From positions 1 to 64,000 of the forward strand of contig NZ_JAUYZI010000005.1 in the NCBI RefSeq assembly GCF_030700245.1: a stretch of DNA of 64,000 nucleotides, in the 5' to 3' direction. This stretch comes from Methylobacterium amylolyticum. GTDB lineage: Bacteria > Pseudomonadota > Alphaproteobacteria > Rhizobiales > Beijerinckiaceae. Each line of letters opens with the position of its first letter. Within the stretch, counting starts at the first letter, position 1. The position numbers were made by a program, and so were the translations under genes. The notes under the pieces were generated by a model. The model was not told the origin of the DNA, ran no database searches, and saw nothing but the letters and a program-made list of their open reading frames with translations. Shown here piece after piece: positions 26,621-35,749 of this stretch.

Positions 26621-27652
26621 TCAGAAGCGGCGGAGCGCCGGCGCGCGCAATTCGATCGCGTGGACCGCGCTGCCGGCGGTGATGAACAGGGTGCGGTCGT
26701 CGGGACCGCCGAAGGCGAGGTTGGCGGCGGTCGTGGGCGTCGCCACCCGACCGAGCAACACGCCCGCGGGATCGAAGATCCGCACGCCGTCGATGCAGGC
26801 GGCGTAGACCCGGCCGTCGAGATCGACCTTCAGCCCGTCCGGCACCCCGGCCTCCAGGGCGGCGAACACGCGCGGGGCCCCCAGCCGGTCGGCCTCGACG
26901 GGGAAGGCGAGGATCGCCCGGCCGCCCTCTGGGTTCCGCGCCGCGCCGGACTCGGCGACGTAGAGGGTCTTCCCGTCCGGGGCGAAGGCGAGCCCGTTCG
27001 GTTGGTCGACCGCCGCGGTCATCGCCTCGACCCGCCCTGGCTCCGGGATCCGGTAGACCCGGCGCGCCCGCTGCTCCGGCTCGGCCTGGATCCCCTCCTC
27101 CGGCTCGGCGATGCCGTAGACGGGGTCGGTGAACCAGATCGCCCCATCGGGGCCGAGCACGGCGTCGTTCGGCGCGTTGAGCGGCTTGCCCGCGAAGCTG
27201 TCGGCCAGCACCGTGACCGCGCCGTCGGGGTCGCGCCGCACCACCCGGCGGCCGCGGTGCTCGCAGGTGATCAGCCGGCCGCGCGCGTCGAGGGTGTTGC
27301 CGTTGGCGTTGTTGGAGGGCGCGACCAGCGTCTCGACCTCGCCCGCGCGCGTCAGGAGCAGGATGTGGTTCCGCTTCACGTCGCTGAACGCCAGCCCGGC
27401 GCGATGCGGCAGCCAGCACGGCCCCTCGCACCAGCGCCCGCCGCGGTAGAGCGTCCGGAGCGTCTGGCGCGGCTCGAGCACGGCTTCGAGGCGCGGGTCG
27501 TCCACCCGCACCACCGGCGCGGCCGCCCGCGCGCCGGTGGCCGCGAGCGCGAGGCCGGCGCCGATGAGCGCGCGCCGGTCGATCCGGACGGGCCCGCGCC
27601 GGACATCGCCTGGATCGATCGGCGACCGGGCCTTCCCCTCCCCCCGACTCAC
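26621..27652 (-). CDS. SMP-30/gluconolactonase-like protein, exported
   Basis: The product is 343 aa from GTG 27652, which overlaps the stop of the upstream MFS gene (GTGA), so translation is probably coupled. A Tat-like signal (DRRALIGAGLALAATGARA) precedes a six-bladed propeller with the SMP-30 motifs EGPCWLPHRAGLAFSD, NNANGNTLDARGRLITCEH, LNAPNDAVLGPDGAIWFTD and DQPNGLAFAPDG. The conserved Glu, Asn and Asp metal ligands of calcium- or zinc-dependent lactonases are visible. Likely role: periplasmic hydrolysis of a sugar lactone taken up by the linked MFS carrier. Confidence 0.82.
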   Translation of the reverse strand: MSRGEGKARSPIDPGDVRRGPVRIDRRALIGAGLALAATGARAAAPVVRVDDPRLEAVLEPRQTLRTLYRGGRWCEGPCWLPHRAGLAFSDVKRNHILLLTRAGEVETLVAPSNNANGNTLDARGRLITCEHRGRRVVRRDPDGAVTVLADSFAGKPLNAPNDAVLGPDGAIWFTDPVYGIAEPEEGIQAEPEQRARRVYRIPEPGRVEAMTAAVDQPNGLAFAPDGKTLYVAESGAARNPEGGRAILAFPVEADRLGAPRVFAALEAGVPDGLKVDLDGRVYAACIDGVRIFDPAGVLLGRVATPTTAANLAFGGPDDRTLFITAGSAVHAIELRAPALRRF

Positions 27653-28971
27653 GGGTTGCGGTCGCTGCGGCGCAGGCTGTCCGGCGTCGCGAACAGCAAC
27701 AGGCCGGCGGCCACGAGGCAGAGGGTGCCGATCGCGTAGAGCGCCGGCGTGGTCGAGCCGGTCAGGTCCTTGACCCACCCGACCATCACCGGGCTGACGA
27801 TGCCGCCGAACTGACCGAGCGTGTTGATGAGCGCGATGCCGCCGGCCGCGCCGACCCCGGTCACGAGCTTGGCCGGCAGCGTCCAGAAGGCCGGGATGGA
27901 GGCGACGATGCCGGCGCCGAGCAGCGCGAGCGAGATCATCAGCGGCACGATGTGGTGCTCGAACAGGCCGGCGGTGAAGAAGCCGACCGCCGCCGCGACC
28001 GCCAGAGCCGCCACGAATTTCGGCCGCTCGCCGGAGGCGTCGGAGAGGCGCCCCATCACCACCATGCTGATCGCGCCGCAGATGTAGGGGATCGCGGTGA
28101 GGAACCCGACCGAGGCGGCGGCCCCGCCGCTCGCGGTCTTGATCAGGTCCGGCCCCCAGAAGTTCAGGCCGTAGGAGCCGATCTGGAGGAGGAAGTAGAC
28201 CAGCGCGATGAGCAGGAATCCCGGCTGCTTGATTGCCCCCCACAGGGAGTGGTCGGCGATGTCGCGGTTGTGGTGGGCGATCTGCGAGGAGAGCAGGTCC
28301 TTCTCGGTCTGCGAGAGCCAGCGCGCATCCGCGATCCGGTCGTCGAGGCGCGCGAACACCAGCACGCCGAGCACGAGGCAGGGCAGGCCGCCGGCCAGGA
28401 ACAGCCACTGCCAGCCGGCGAGACCCGCGGCGCCGTTCAGGCCGCCGAGGATCAGGCCGGCCACCGGGCCGCCGATGATGCCGGAGAAGGCGGAGGCCAC
28501 GAACATGTACGAGGTGACCCGGCCCCGGAACGAGGCCGGGAACCACAGGGTCAGGTAGTACAGGATCCCGGGCGCGAAGCCCGCCTCCATCGCACCGATG
28601 ATGAAGCGCAGCACGTAGAAGTGCCACTCGGTGCGGATGAAGATCATCAGCGCCGTGGCGATCCCCCACGAGATCATGATCCGCGCGATCCACCGCCGCG
28701 CCCCGACCTTGTACAGGAACAGGTTCGAGGGCACCTCGAAGATCACGTACCCGACGACGAACATGCTCGCGCCGAGACCGTAGGCGACGTTGCTGAAACC
28801 GAGATCGCTCTGGAGCTGGAACTTGGCGAAGCTGATGTTGATCCGGTCGAAGAACGCGAACATGTAGCAGATCATGATCAGCGGCATCAGCCGCCACGCC
28901 GCCTTCCGGACGACGCCGCTCTCCGTGATGCCGCCGCCCGCGGCGAAGGCACCCGACGTGGCGCTGGTCAT
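27649..28971 (-). CDS. MFS transporter, anion:cation symporter (ACS) type
   Basis: The product is 440 aa with 12 predicted membrane segments. ACS-family features are FAFFDRINISFAKFQLQSDL, the loop 2-3 region GARRWIARIMISWG and the helix 5 pattern FPASFRGRVTSYM. Members carry hexuronates, tartrate, phthalate or similar organic anions with protons. It is coupled to the lactonase gene, which suggests a sugar acid or its lactone as substrate; that is inferred. Confidence 0.85.
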   Translation of the reverse strand: MTSATSGAFAAGGGITESGVVRKAAWRLMPLIMICYMFAFFDRINISFAKFQLQSDLGFSNVAYGLGASMFVVGYVIFEVPSNLFLYKVGARRWIARIMISWGIATALMIFIRTEWHFYVLRFIIGAMEAGFAPGILYYLTLWFPASFRGRVTSYMFVASAFSGIIGGPVAGLILGGLNGAAGLAGWQWLFLAGGLPCLVLGVLVFARLDDRIADARWLSQTEKDLLSSQIAHHNRDIADHSLWGAIKQPGFLLIALVYFLLQIGSYGLNFWGPDLIKTASGGAAASVGFLTAIPYICGAISMVVMGRLSDASGERPKFVAALAVAAAVGFFTAGLFEHHIVPLMISLALLGAGIVASIPAFWTLPAKLVTGVGAAGGIALINTLGQFGGIVSPVMVGWVKDLTGSTTPALYAIGTLCLVAAGLLLFATPDSLRRSDRNP

Positions 28972-29047
28972 GCGGGTTCCCTCCGGCCGCCGCTCTGGTC
29001 CGGCCGGAGTATCGGGCGCCCGCGGATCGCGAACAGGGGCGCGCCTT

Positions 29048-30442
29048 TCAGCCGCGCCCGACTGTCCCGAACCCCGCGAGGATGCGCGCCCAGGAGCGCG
29101 TGCCCTTGTGGAAGCTCGTCAGGTCGTACTTCTCGTTGGGCGAGTGGATGCGATCGTCGTCGAGCCCGAAGCCGATCAGCAGCGTGTCCTTGCCGAGGAT
29201 CCGCTTGAAGTCGCCGACGATCGGGATCGAGCCGCCGGCCCCGACGGTGACCGCCGGCACGCCCCATTCCTCGGCCAGCGCGGCGCGGGCGAGTTCCAGC
29301 TCCGGCATGTCGAACGGCAGGCTGATCGCCCGCGAGCCCTTGTAGACGGTCACGTCGGCCTCGCAGTCGTCGGGCGTTCGAGCGCGCACGAACGCCTCGA
29401 ACGCGGCCGCGAGCGCTTTCGGGTCCTGGTCGTCCACGAGGCGGAACGAGACCTTGGCCGAGGCCTCGCTCGCGATCACCGTCTTGGTTCCCTCCCCCGT
29501 GTAGCCGCCCCAGATGCCGTTGACGTCGCAGGCGGGCCGCGACTGCACCATCTCGATCGGCATCCGGCCGCGCTCGCCCGCCGGCTCCTTCAGGCCGATC
29601 GGGCCCAGCAGCTTCTCGGCCGTCATCCCGAGGCCGCGCCACTGCTCCAGCACCTCGGGCGGGCGCTCGTGCACGCCGTCGTAGAAGCCCGGGATCGCCA
29701 CGCGGCCGTCGGCGTCGTGGAGATCCGCGACGATCTTCGCCAGCACGTGGACGGGGTTGCGCGCCGCGCCGCCGAAGAAGCCCGAGTGCAGGTCGCGGTC
29801 GGCGCAGGTGACCTTGACCTCGAAATAGGCGAGCCCGCGCAGCGACGAGGTAATCGCCGGGGTCTTCGCATCCCACATGGTCGTGTCGCACACGAGCACC
29901 ACGTCGCAGCCGAGCCGGTCGCGGTTCTGCGCCACCCACTCGGGCAGCCCCTGCGACCCGCTCTCCTCGGCGCCCTCGACCAGGATGGTGACGCCGCAGG
30001 GCAGCTCGCCGCTCATCGCGATGTGCGCCCGGCAGGCCTCGACGAAGGTCATCACCTGACCCTTGTCGTCGGAGGCGCCGCGCGCAACGATTCTTCGCTC
30101 GCCGTTCGCGTCCGCGGCGATCCGCGGCTCGAAGGGCGGGTGCTTCCACAGGTCGAGCGGATCGACCGGCTGCACGTCGTAGTGCCCGTAGAACAGCACG
30201 TGCGGCGCCCCGGGCTTCGGCTTGTGGGCGAGCACCACCGGGTGCAGCGACGTCTCCTCCACCGAGGTATCGAAGCCGAGCGCGGTCAGGTCCGCCGCGA
30301 GCCACGCGGCCGCCGCCCGGCAATCGCCGGCGCGGGCCGGCTCGGTCGAGATCGACGGGATCCGCAGGAAGGCGAACAGCCGCTCCAGGGCGTTCTCCAG
30401 GTCGGCGTCGATGTCGTTCAGGATCGCGTCGAGCGCGGCCAT
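29048..30442 (-). CDS. M20-family dipeptidase/metallopeptidase
   Basis: The product is 464 aa. Binuclear zinc ligands are visible in LFYGHYDVQPVDP (His, Asp), GASDDKGQ (bridging Asp), EGAEESGS (general base and ligand Glu), CDTTMWD, and the late His in DRIHSPNEKYDL. The lid domain has DLHSGFFGGAARNP. The protein is cytosolic and likely a broad dipeptidase (M20A, CNDP-like). It lies 76 bp upstream of the MFS gene on the same strand and is divergent from the aldehyde oxidoreductase operon. Confidence 0.88.
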   Translation of the reverse strand: MAALDAILNDIDADLENALERLFAFLRIPSISTEPARAGDCRAAAAWLAADLTALGFDTSVEETSLHPVVLAHKPKPGAPHVLFYGHYDVQPVDPLDLWKHPPFEPRIAADANGERRIVARGASDDKGQVMTFVEACRAHIAMSGELPCGVTILVEGAEESGSQGLPEWVAQNRDRLGCDVVLVCDTTMWDAKTPAITSSLRGLAYFEVKVTCADRDLHSGFFGGAARNPVHVLAKIVADLHDADGRVAIPGFYDGVHERPPEVLEQWRGLGMTAEKLLGPIGLKEPAGERGRMPIEMVQSRPACDVNGIWGGYTGEGTKTVIASEASAKVSFRLVDDQDPKALAAAFEAFVRARTPDDCEADVTVYKGSRAISLPFDMPELELARAALAEEWGVPAVTVGAGGSIPIVGDFKRILGKDTLLIGFGLDDDRIHSPNEKYDLTSFHKGTRSWARILAGFGTVGRG

Positions 30443-30698
30443 CGGGCTTCTCCGGGTGCTGGCAGACTTTGGTGCTGGCAGGCTTGGTCGCCCCGAGGGT
30501 TAGCCGAGGGTGAGGGCCGCCTGCAATCGCCCTCTCGGCTGCGCGGCAGACCGTTCCCGGAACAGGGGCAGATTGGAATCGTTATCGATCCATTCGACCG
30601 CCGGACGTTTCCCGCGGGCGCTCGCTCTGCGCCGTGCCGGGCTTGCGGCCTCCACTCGTCCCGCCGGCCCCGGGCCGGCCCACCCCGCGGAAGGCGCC

Positions 30699-31223
30699 AT
30701 GCTCCTCGAACAGTCTCCGCCCGTGTCGGCGGACACGCCGATTCCGATCACGCTCACCATCAACGGCCAGCGGCGCGAGCTCCAGGTCGCGCCGTGGACG
30801 ACGCTGCTCGACCTGCTGCGCGAGCGCCTGGACCTGACCGGCACCAAGAAGGGCTGCGACCACGGCCAGTGCGGCGCCTGCACGGTGCTGGTGGACGGCA
30901 CCCGCGTGAATGCCTGCCTCGCGCTCGCCGTGATGAAGGACGGGGCCGAGATCACCACCGTCGAGGGGCTGGCCGGCCTCGGCGAGCGCAAGGGCAGCAA
31001 CGCCCTGCACCCGATCCAGGAGGCGTTCATCGAGCACGACGCCTTCCAGTGCGGCTACTGCACGCCGGGCCAGCTCTGCTCGTCGGTGGGCCTGATGAAC
31101 GAGGGCCACGCCAAGTCCCGCGACGAGATCCGCGAGGCGATGAGCGGCAACCTGTGCCGCTGCGGCGCCTACACCAACATCGTCGACGCCATCGAGGACG
31201 TCATGCACGGAGGCGCCCGATGA
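30699..31223 (+). CDS. paoA: Aldehyde oxidoreductase/xanthine dehydrogenase family, 2Fe-2S subunit (PaoA-like)
   Basis: The product is 174 aa. The plant-type 2Fe-2S cluster is bound by GCDHGQCGACTVLVDG plus a later Cys, and the second cluster by QCGYCTPGQLC and GNLCRCGAY. It passes electrons from the molybdenum subunit to FAD. The order small, medium, large subunit matches E. coli paoABC (yagTSR). E. coli PaoA has a Tat signal; none is evident here from the ATG at 30699, so the enzyme may be cytoplasmic. The stop overlaps the next ATG. Confidence 0.88.
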   Translation: MLLEQSPPVSADTPIPITLTINGQRRELQVAPWTTLLDLLRERLDLTGTKKGCDHGQCGACTVLVDGTRVNACLALAVMKDGAEITTVEGLAGLGERKGSNALHPIQEAFIEHDAFQCGYCTPGQLCSSVGLMNEGHAKSRDEIREAMSGNLCRCGAYTNIVDAIEDVMHGGAR

Positions 31224-32227
31224 ACCGCTTCGAGTACGTCCGCGCCGGCACGGTGGCGGAGGCGGTCCAGGCGTTCGGCGCTGGCGCGCGCTTCATCGCG
31301 GGCGGCACCAACCTGATCGACCTGATGAAGTACGATGTCGAGAAGCCGGGCCGGCTGATCGACATCACCCGCCTGCCGTTGACCGGCATCGAGGAGCGGG
31401 ACGGCGGCCTGCGGCTCGGGGCGCTGGCGACCAACGCCAAGGTCGCCTACGACGACCGGGTGGCGCAACGCTACCCGATGCTGCGCAACGCGATCCTGGC
31501 CGGCGCCTCGGCGCAGTTGCGCAACGCCGCCTCGACCGGCGGCAACCTGCTCCAGCGCACCCGCTGCTACTACTTCTACGACGCGGGCACGCCCTGCAAC
31601 AAGCGCGAGCCGGGCTCCGGCTGCCCGGCGATTGGCGGCGTCAACCGCATCCACGCGATCTTCGGGGCGAGCGAGCACTGCATCGCCACGCACCCGTCCG
31701 ACATGTGCGTGGCGCTCGCCGCCCTGGAGGCGGTGGTGCAGGTCAGCGGTCCGGACGGCGAGCGGTCGATCCCCTTCGCCGCGTTCCACCGCCTGCCCGG
31801 CGACGCGCCGGAGCGCGACACCACTCTCAAGCCCGGCGAGATCGTCGTCTCGGTCGACCTGCCGGAGCGGGGCTTCGCCCAGCACTACACCTACCTGAAG
31901 CTGCGCGACCGGCTCTCCTACGCCTTCGCCCTGGTCTCGATCGCCGCCGGCCTCGAACTCGACGGCGACACGGTGAAGACCGCGCGCCTCGCGCTGGGCG
32001 GCGTCGCCCACAAGCCCTGGCGCAACGTGGAGGCGGAGGCTCTGCTCGTCGGCAAGCCGGCGACCCGGGACAACTTCCAGGCGGCGGCGGATCGGATCGT
32101 CGCCGAGGCGAAGCCGCAATCGGAGAACGGCTTCAAGGTCGAACTCGCCCGGCGCGCCATCGTGCGCGGCCTCGAACAGGCCGCCGCGGGCACGCCCCAG
32201 TCGCTCAGCGACAAGCGCATCCAGTGA
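31220..32227 (+). CDS. paoB: Aldehyde oxidoreductase FAD-binding subunit (PaoB-like)
   Basis: The product is 335 aa. The FAD site includes ARFIAGGTNLIDLMKYDVE and NAASTGGNLLQRTRC. An insertion with Cys residues (RTRCYYFYDAGTPCNKRE, GSGCPAIGG) matches the extra 4Fe-4S cluster known in PaoB, which classical xanthine dehydrogenases lack. This supports the Pao-type assignment. The ATG overlaps the paoA stop. Confidence 0.88.
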   Translation: MNRFEYVRAGTVAEAVQAFGAGARFIAGGTNLIDLMKYDVEKPGRLIDITRLPLTGIEERDGGLRLGALATNAKVAYDDRVAQRYPMLRNAILAGASAQLRNAASTGGNLLQRTRCYYFYDAGTPCNKREPGSGCPAIGGVNRIHAIFGASEHCIATHPSDMCVALAALEAVVQVSGPDGERSIPFAAFHRLPGDAPERDTTLKPGEIVVSVDLPERGFAQHYTYLKLRDRLSYAFALVSIAAGLELDGDTVKTARLALGGVAHKPWRNVEAEALLVGKPATRDNFQAAADRIVAEAKPQSENGFKVELARRAIVRGLEQAAAGTPQSLSDKRIQ

Positions 32228-32238
32228 GGTCGCCGGAC

Positions 32239-34491
32239 ATGACGAAGCAGATCAGCCCCGCCGCGGGCCTGGACCGACACGTCGGCAGCGCCCGCAGCCG
32301 CGTCGACGGGCCGGCCAAGGTCACCGGCCTCGCCAAGTACGCGGGCGAGTTCGCCGCCCCCGACCTCGTCCACGGGTACATCGTCACCAGCACGATCGCC
32401 CGCGGCCGGATCACCGCCATCGACAGCAGCGCCGCGGAGGCGGTGCCGGGCGTGATCAAGGTGCTCACCCACGAGAACCGCGAGAAGACCGCCGAGAAGG
32501 CCAAGGCCTACGCCGACATGGTGGCGCCCCCCGGCACGCCCCTGCGCCCGCTGCACGACGCCAACGTCCTGTTCTCGGGGCAGCCGGTGGCGCTGGTGCT
32601 GGCCGAGGATTTCGAGACGGCCCGCCACGCCGCGGCGCTCGTGCGGGTGCGCTACGCCGCGGAGGCGCCGGAGACCGACCTCGCGGCCCTGCTGCCGAAG
32701 GCCTACGACCCGCCGGTCAAGCGCGACGGCATCAAGCCGCCGCCGAAGGCCTGGGGCGACGCCGACACGGCGTTCGGCGCGGCGCCGATCCGGGTCGAGC
32801 GGGAGTACCGGATCGCCGACGAGCACCACAACCCGATGGAGCCCCACGCCTCGACGGTCGTCGTCGAGCCGGACGGCACCTACACGGTCTACGACAAGAT
32901 CCAGGGTGTGGCGAACAGCCTGATGTACCTCCAGGGTGCCTTCGGCCTGAAGGACGACGAGGTGCGGGTGCTCAACCCGTATTTCGGCGGCGGCTTCGGC
33001 GGCGGCCTGCGCCCGCAATTCCAGCTCTTCCTGGCGATGCTCGCCGCGCGCGACCTGAAGCGCTCGGTGCGGGTGACGCTCGCCCGCGATCAGATGTGGA
33101 GCTTCACCTACCGGCCCGGCTACATCCAGACCGTCACCCTCGGGGCGGACGAGGGCGGCGCGCTCCAGGCGCTCAAGCACCACGTCGTGCACGGCACCTC
33201 GCGCTACGAGGATTACCAGGAGAACGGCGTCAACTGGTCCGGCGTCCTCTACGGCTGCGACAACGTCACCCTGAGCTACAACCTCGTCCAGCGCGACACG
33301 GCCACGCCGGGCGACATGCGGGCCCCGGGCGCCGTCTCCGGCATGTTCGGGCTGGAAAGCGCCATGGACGAGCTGGCCTACGCCACCGGCCAGGATCCGA
33401 TCGCCCTGCGGCTCGTCAACTACACCGACCGCGATCCCGTCGAGGACAAGCCGTTCGGCTCGAAAGCGCTGAAGGCGTGCTTCGCGCAAGGCGCCGAGCG
33501 CTTCGGCTGGAGCCGGCGCGACCCGAAGCCCCGCTCCATGCGCGACGGCCGGGAACTCGTCGGCTGGGGCGTGGCCACGGGCATCTGGGAGGCGCTGATG
33601 ATGCCCTCCAGCGTCCGGGCGGTGCTGACGAGCGACGGCAAGCTGGAACTCGGCAACTCCACCGGCGACCTCGGCACCGGCACCTACACGATCCTCACGC
33701 AGATCGGGGCGGACGCGCTCGGCCTGCCGATGGAGGACGTGACGACGAAGCTCGGCGACACGAAGCTCGCCGAGGCGCCGGTGGCGGGGGGCTCGTGGAC
33801 GGCGGCCTCCTCCGGCACGGCGGCGATGAAGGCCTGCCGCAACATCGCGAGCCAGGTGTTCGTGCTGGCGCGGGGGATGGAGAACTCGCCGCTCGCCAAC
33901 GTCGATTTCGAGCGCGTGGTGTTCACGGGCGGGCGGATCGCGGTCGCGGGCGAGCCCGAGCGGGGCGTGTCGATCACCGAGGCGATGCGGGCCGGAGGCT
34001 TCGATCGGATCGAGGCGACCGAGAAGGCCGGACCGGACACGGACTTCGCCAAGCAGTACGAGTGCTACACCCACTCCGCGATCTTCGCCGAGGTGAAGGT
34101 CGACGAGGAACTCGGGCAGGTGCGCGTCACCCGCGTCGTCTCGGCGATCGCGGCGGGCAAGATCCTCAACCCGAAGACCGCCCGCAGCCAGATCGTCGGC
34201 GCGACCGTGATGGGGATCGGCTCGGCCCTGCACGAGGAGTCGATGCTCGACCACCGGCTCGGGCGCTACATGAACCGCAACTTCGGCGAGTATCACGTGC
34301 CCGCCCACGCCGACATCCACGACCTCGACGTGATCTTCGTCGAGGAGGAGGACAAGGCCAACCCGCTCGGCGTGAAGGGCGTCGGCGAGATCGGCATCGT
34401 CGGCACCGCGGCGGCCATCGCCAACGCGGTGTTCCACGCCACCGGCAAGCGGGTGCGCGAGTTGCCGATCACGGTCGACAAGCTGCTCTGA
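32239..34491 (+). CDS. paoC: Aldehyde oxidoreductase molybdopterin-binding subunit (PaoC-like)
   Basis: The product is 750 aa. It holds the molybdenum-cofactor domains with FGGGFGGGLRPQFQLFL, DMRAPGAVSGMFGLESAMDE, GGSWTAASSG and the C-terminal catalytic Glu block GVKGVGEIGIVGTAAA. The active base Glu is in GVGEIG. It probably oxidises aromatic or other aldehydes to acids; the exact substrate cannot be read. The cofactor-insertion factor that often accompanies this operon (PaoD/XdhC-like) is not next to it. Confidence 0.9.
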   Translation: MTKQISPAAGLDRHVGSARSRVDGPAKVTGLAKYAGEFAAPDLVHGYIVTSTIARGRITAIDSSAAEAVPGVIKVLTHENREKTAEKAKAYADMVAPPGTPLRPLHDANVLFSGQPVALVLAEDFETARHAAALVRVRYAAEAPETDLAALLPKAYDPPVKRDGIKPPPKAWGDADTAFGAAPIRVEREYRIADEHHNPMEPHASTVVVEPDGTYTVYDKIQGVANSLMYLQGAFGLKDDEVRVLNPYFGGGFGGGLRPQFQLFLAMLAARDLKRSVRVTLARDQMWSFTYRPGYIQTVTLGADEGGALQALKHHVVHGTSRYEDYQENGVNWSGVLYGCDNVTLSYNLVQRDTATPGDMRAPGAVSGMFGLESAMDELAYATGQDPIALRLVNYTDRDPVEDKPFGSKALKACFAQGAERFGWSRRDPKPRSMRDGRELVGWGVATGIWEALMMPSSVRAVLTSDGKLELGNSTGDLGTGTYTILTQIGADALGLPMEDVTTKLGDTKLAEAPVAGGSWTAASSGTAAMKACRNIASQVFVLARGMENSPLANVDFERVVFTGGRIAVAGEPERGVSITEAMRAGGFDRIEATEKAGPDTDFAKQYECYTHSAIFAEVKVDEELGQVRVTRVVSAIAAGKILNPKTARSQIVGATVMGIGSALHEESMLDHRLGRYMNRNFGEYHVPAHADIHDLDVIFVEEEDKANPLGVKGVGEIGIVGTAAAIANAVFHATGKRVRELPITVDKLL

Positions 34492-34555
34492 GCCCGGGGC
34501 CGCCCGACGCCCGGAACCGGGTCGGTGCAGGCGCATGCATCGCGACGATGAAGAG

Positions 34556-34585
34556 GAGCCGCTGCGGCCTTGGGCCCGGCGGCTC
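34556..34585 (+). terminator. Possible terminator after the aldehyde oxidoreductase operon
   Basis: GAGCCGC (34556-34562) pairs with GCGGCTC (34579-34585), with a GC-rich loop, then TTTGCG. It is about 65 bp past the paoC stop. The U-tract is short. Confidence 0.4.
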
Positions 34586-34671
34586 TTTGCGTCGTGCGGG
34601 ACAGGGGCCCCCTTACGGTCATCCCGCCCGTGCCGCCGCCGAGTCCCGGCCCTCCGCGCGGCGGACCCAGA

Positions 34672-34942
34672 GCTCCGAACTCGGGTTAACGACCCGCAAC
34701 CTGTGAGAGATGCAACCACCTCTGTCACACGCAGTCCGTCATTCCGGGGCGCCGCAGGCGAGCCCGGAATCCAGAACCGCCAACAGTGCCGAGCCTTGCG
34801 CGCCGCGTCTTGCGCCCCGAGACTTGCGCTATGCCTGGCACGCCGGAGCGGTTCTGGATTCCGGGCCCTGCTGCGCAGTCCCGGAATGACGGGGTCTCTC
34901 GCAAACACCGCTGCCATGCCTGCATTAACCCGAGTTCGGAGC
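34672..34942. repeat. Nested inverted-repeat element with perfect 18-bp ends
   Basis: GCTCCGAACTCGGGTTAA (34672-34689) has a perfect inverted copy at 34925-34942. Inside, GTCATTCCGGG and CCCGGAATCCAGAACCGC (34736-34780) pair with GCGGTTCTGGATTCCGGG and CCCGGAATGAC (34849-34893). No gene fits inside the 271 bp. It is either a miniature inverted-repeat element or a palindromic repeat inserted into another dyad. Confidence 0.65.
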
Positions 34943-35055
34943 CCTGGCGGTGGAACAGGCCCCGTCGACTTCGGCTTGGTTTGGTGCTCAGATCCCGGTG
35001 GAAGAATCGGTTAACCGGACCGGCGCATCCTGCTGATCCGAACGGGGAGGTGGCG

Positions 35056-35208
35056 ATGGACTGGGTCTACCGCGGTTTCGAGACCTCGCTGATCGGTGTC
35101 TGCCTGGGCCTCGCCGTCCTCGCGGCGCTCGGCATCCGCGGCGAGGCCGGCGGCATGCTCGCCATCGAATTGCCAATGCTGAGCGTCACCGCGCCGGCCG
35201 CGCAGTGA
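35056..35208 (+). CDS. Small single-pass membrane protein
   Basis: The product is 50 aa: MDWVYRGFETSLIGVC, one hydrophobic helix (LIGVCLGLAVLAALGI), and a short tail ending TAPAAQ. GGGGAGG lies 5 nt before the ATG, which is the main evidence that it is real. I do not recognise it. It stands between the nested inverted repeat and the convergent cyanase gene. Confidence 0.6.
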   Translation: MDWVYRGFETSLIGVCLGLAVLAALGIRGEAGGMLAIELPMLSVTAPAAQ

Positions 35209-35218
35209 CCGGAGCGGC

Positions 35219-35251
35219 GACCGGACCGGGCGCCGCGCGCCCGGCCCGGTC
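35219..35251. terminator. Hairpin between small membrane protein and cyanase
   Basis: CCGGGCGC (35226-35233) pairs with GCGCCCGG (35237-35244), extended by GACC/GGTC at 35219 and 35248. It sits between the convergent stops at 35208 and 35261 and may work for both. There is no strong U-tract. Confidence 0.45.
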
Positions 35252-35260
35252 TCCGTCGGG

Positions 35261-35749
35261 TCAGCCCTCCTTGTAGCCGTACTCGGGGGTCGCCTCGTCG
35301 TTGCCGTAATACTTGTACGGCAGGAACTTGCCGGACATCGACAGCTTCACGCGGTCGCCCTTGTTGTTGGCCTCGCGGGCCATCTCCATGTTGAAGTCGA
35401 TCGCCGACATGATGCCGTCGCCGAACTCCTCCTGGATCAGCTCCTTGAACGTGGTGCCGTAGACCATCACCAGCTCGTAGAACCGGTAGATCAGCGGGTC
35501 GGTCGGCGGCATGGCCGGGATCGAGCCGCGGTAGGGCGCCTCGTTGATCATCCGCTCCTCGGCCGCCGAGAGGCTGAACAGCTCGGCCGCACGCCTCGCC
35601 TGCGCCTTGGGCAGCTTCATCTGCCCCAGGCAGGCGGCGGTGATCAGGAACGGCGACAGGCCGCCGATCTCCTCGTGGATGTGCTTCCAGGTCCAGCCGT
35701 TCTCGCGCTTGATGTCGAGCAGCTTCTCGGTGAGGTCTTCGCGCTTCAT
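35261..35749 (-). CDS. cynS: Cyanase (cyanate hydratase)
   Basis: The product is 162 aa. The N-terminal HTH-like domain (LLDIKRENGWTWKHIHEEIG) is followed by the catalytic domain with Arg89 and Glu92 in IYRFYELVMVYGTT and Ser115 in GIMSAIDFNME. These correspond to Arg96, Glu99 and Ser122 of the E. coli enzyme with a constant offset of 7. It converts cyanate and bicarbonate to carbon dioxide and carbamate, which gives ammonia. AAGGA precedes the ATG at 35749. No cyanate transporter or CynR is adjacent. Confidence 0.95.
   Translation of the reverse strand: MKREDLTEKLLDIKRENGWTWKHIHEEIGGLSPFLITAACLGQMKLPKAQARRAAELFSLSAAEERMINEAPYRGSIPAMPPTDPLIYRFYELVMVYGTTFKELIQEEFGDGIMSAIDFNMEMAREANNKGDRVKLSMSGKFLPYKYYGNDEATPEYGYKEG

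Noticed and set aside
31918..34917. A 999-codon minus-strand frame opposite the molybdenum subunit
   Set aside because: Same mirror effect; PaoB and PaoC motifs lie on the plus strand.
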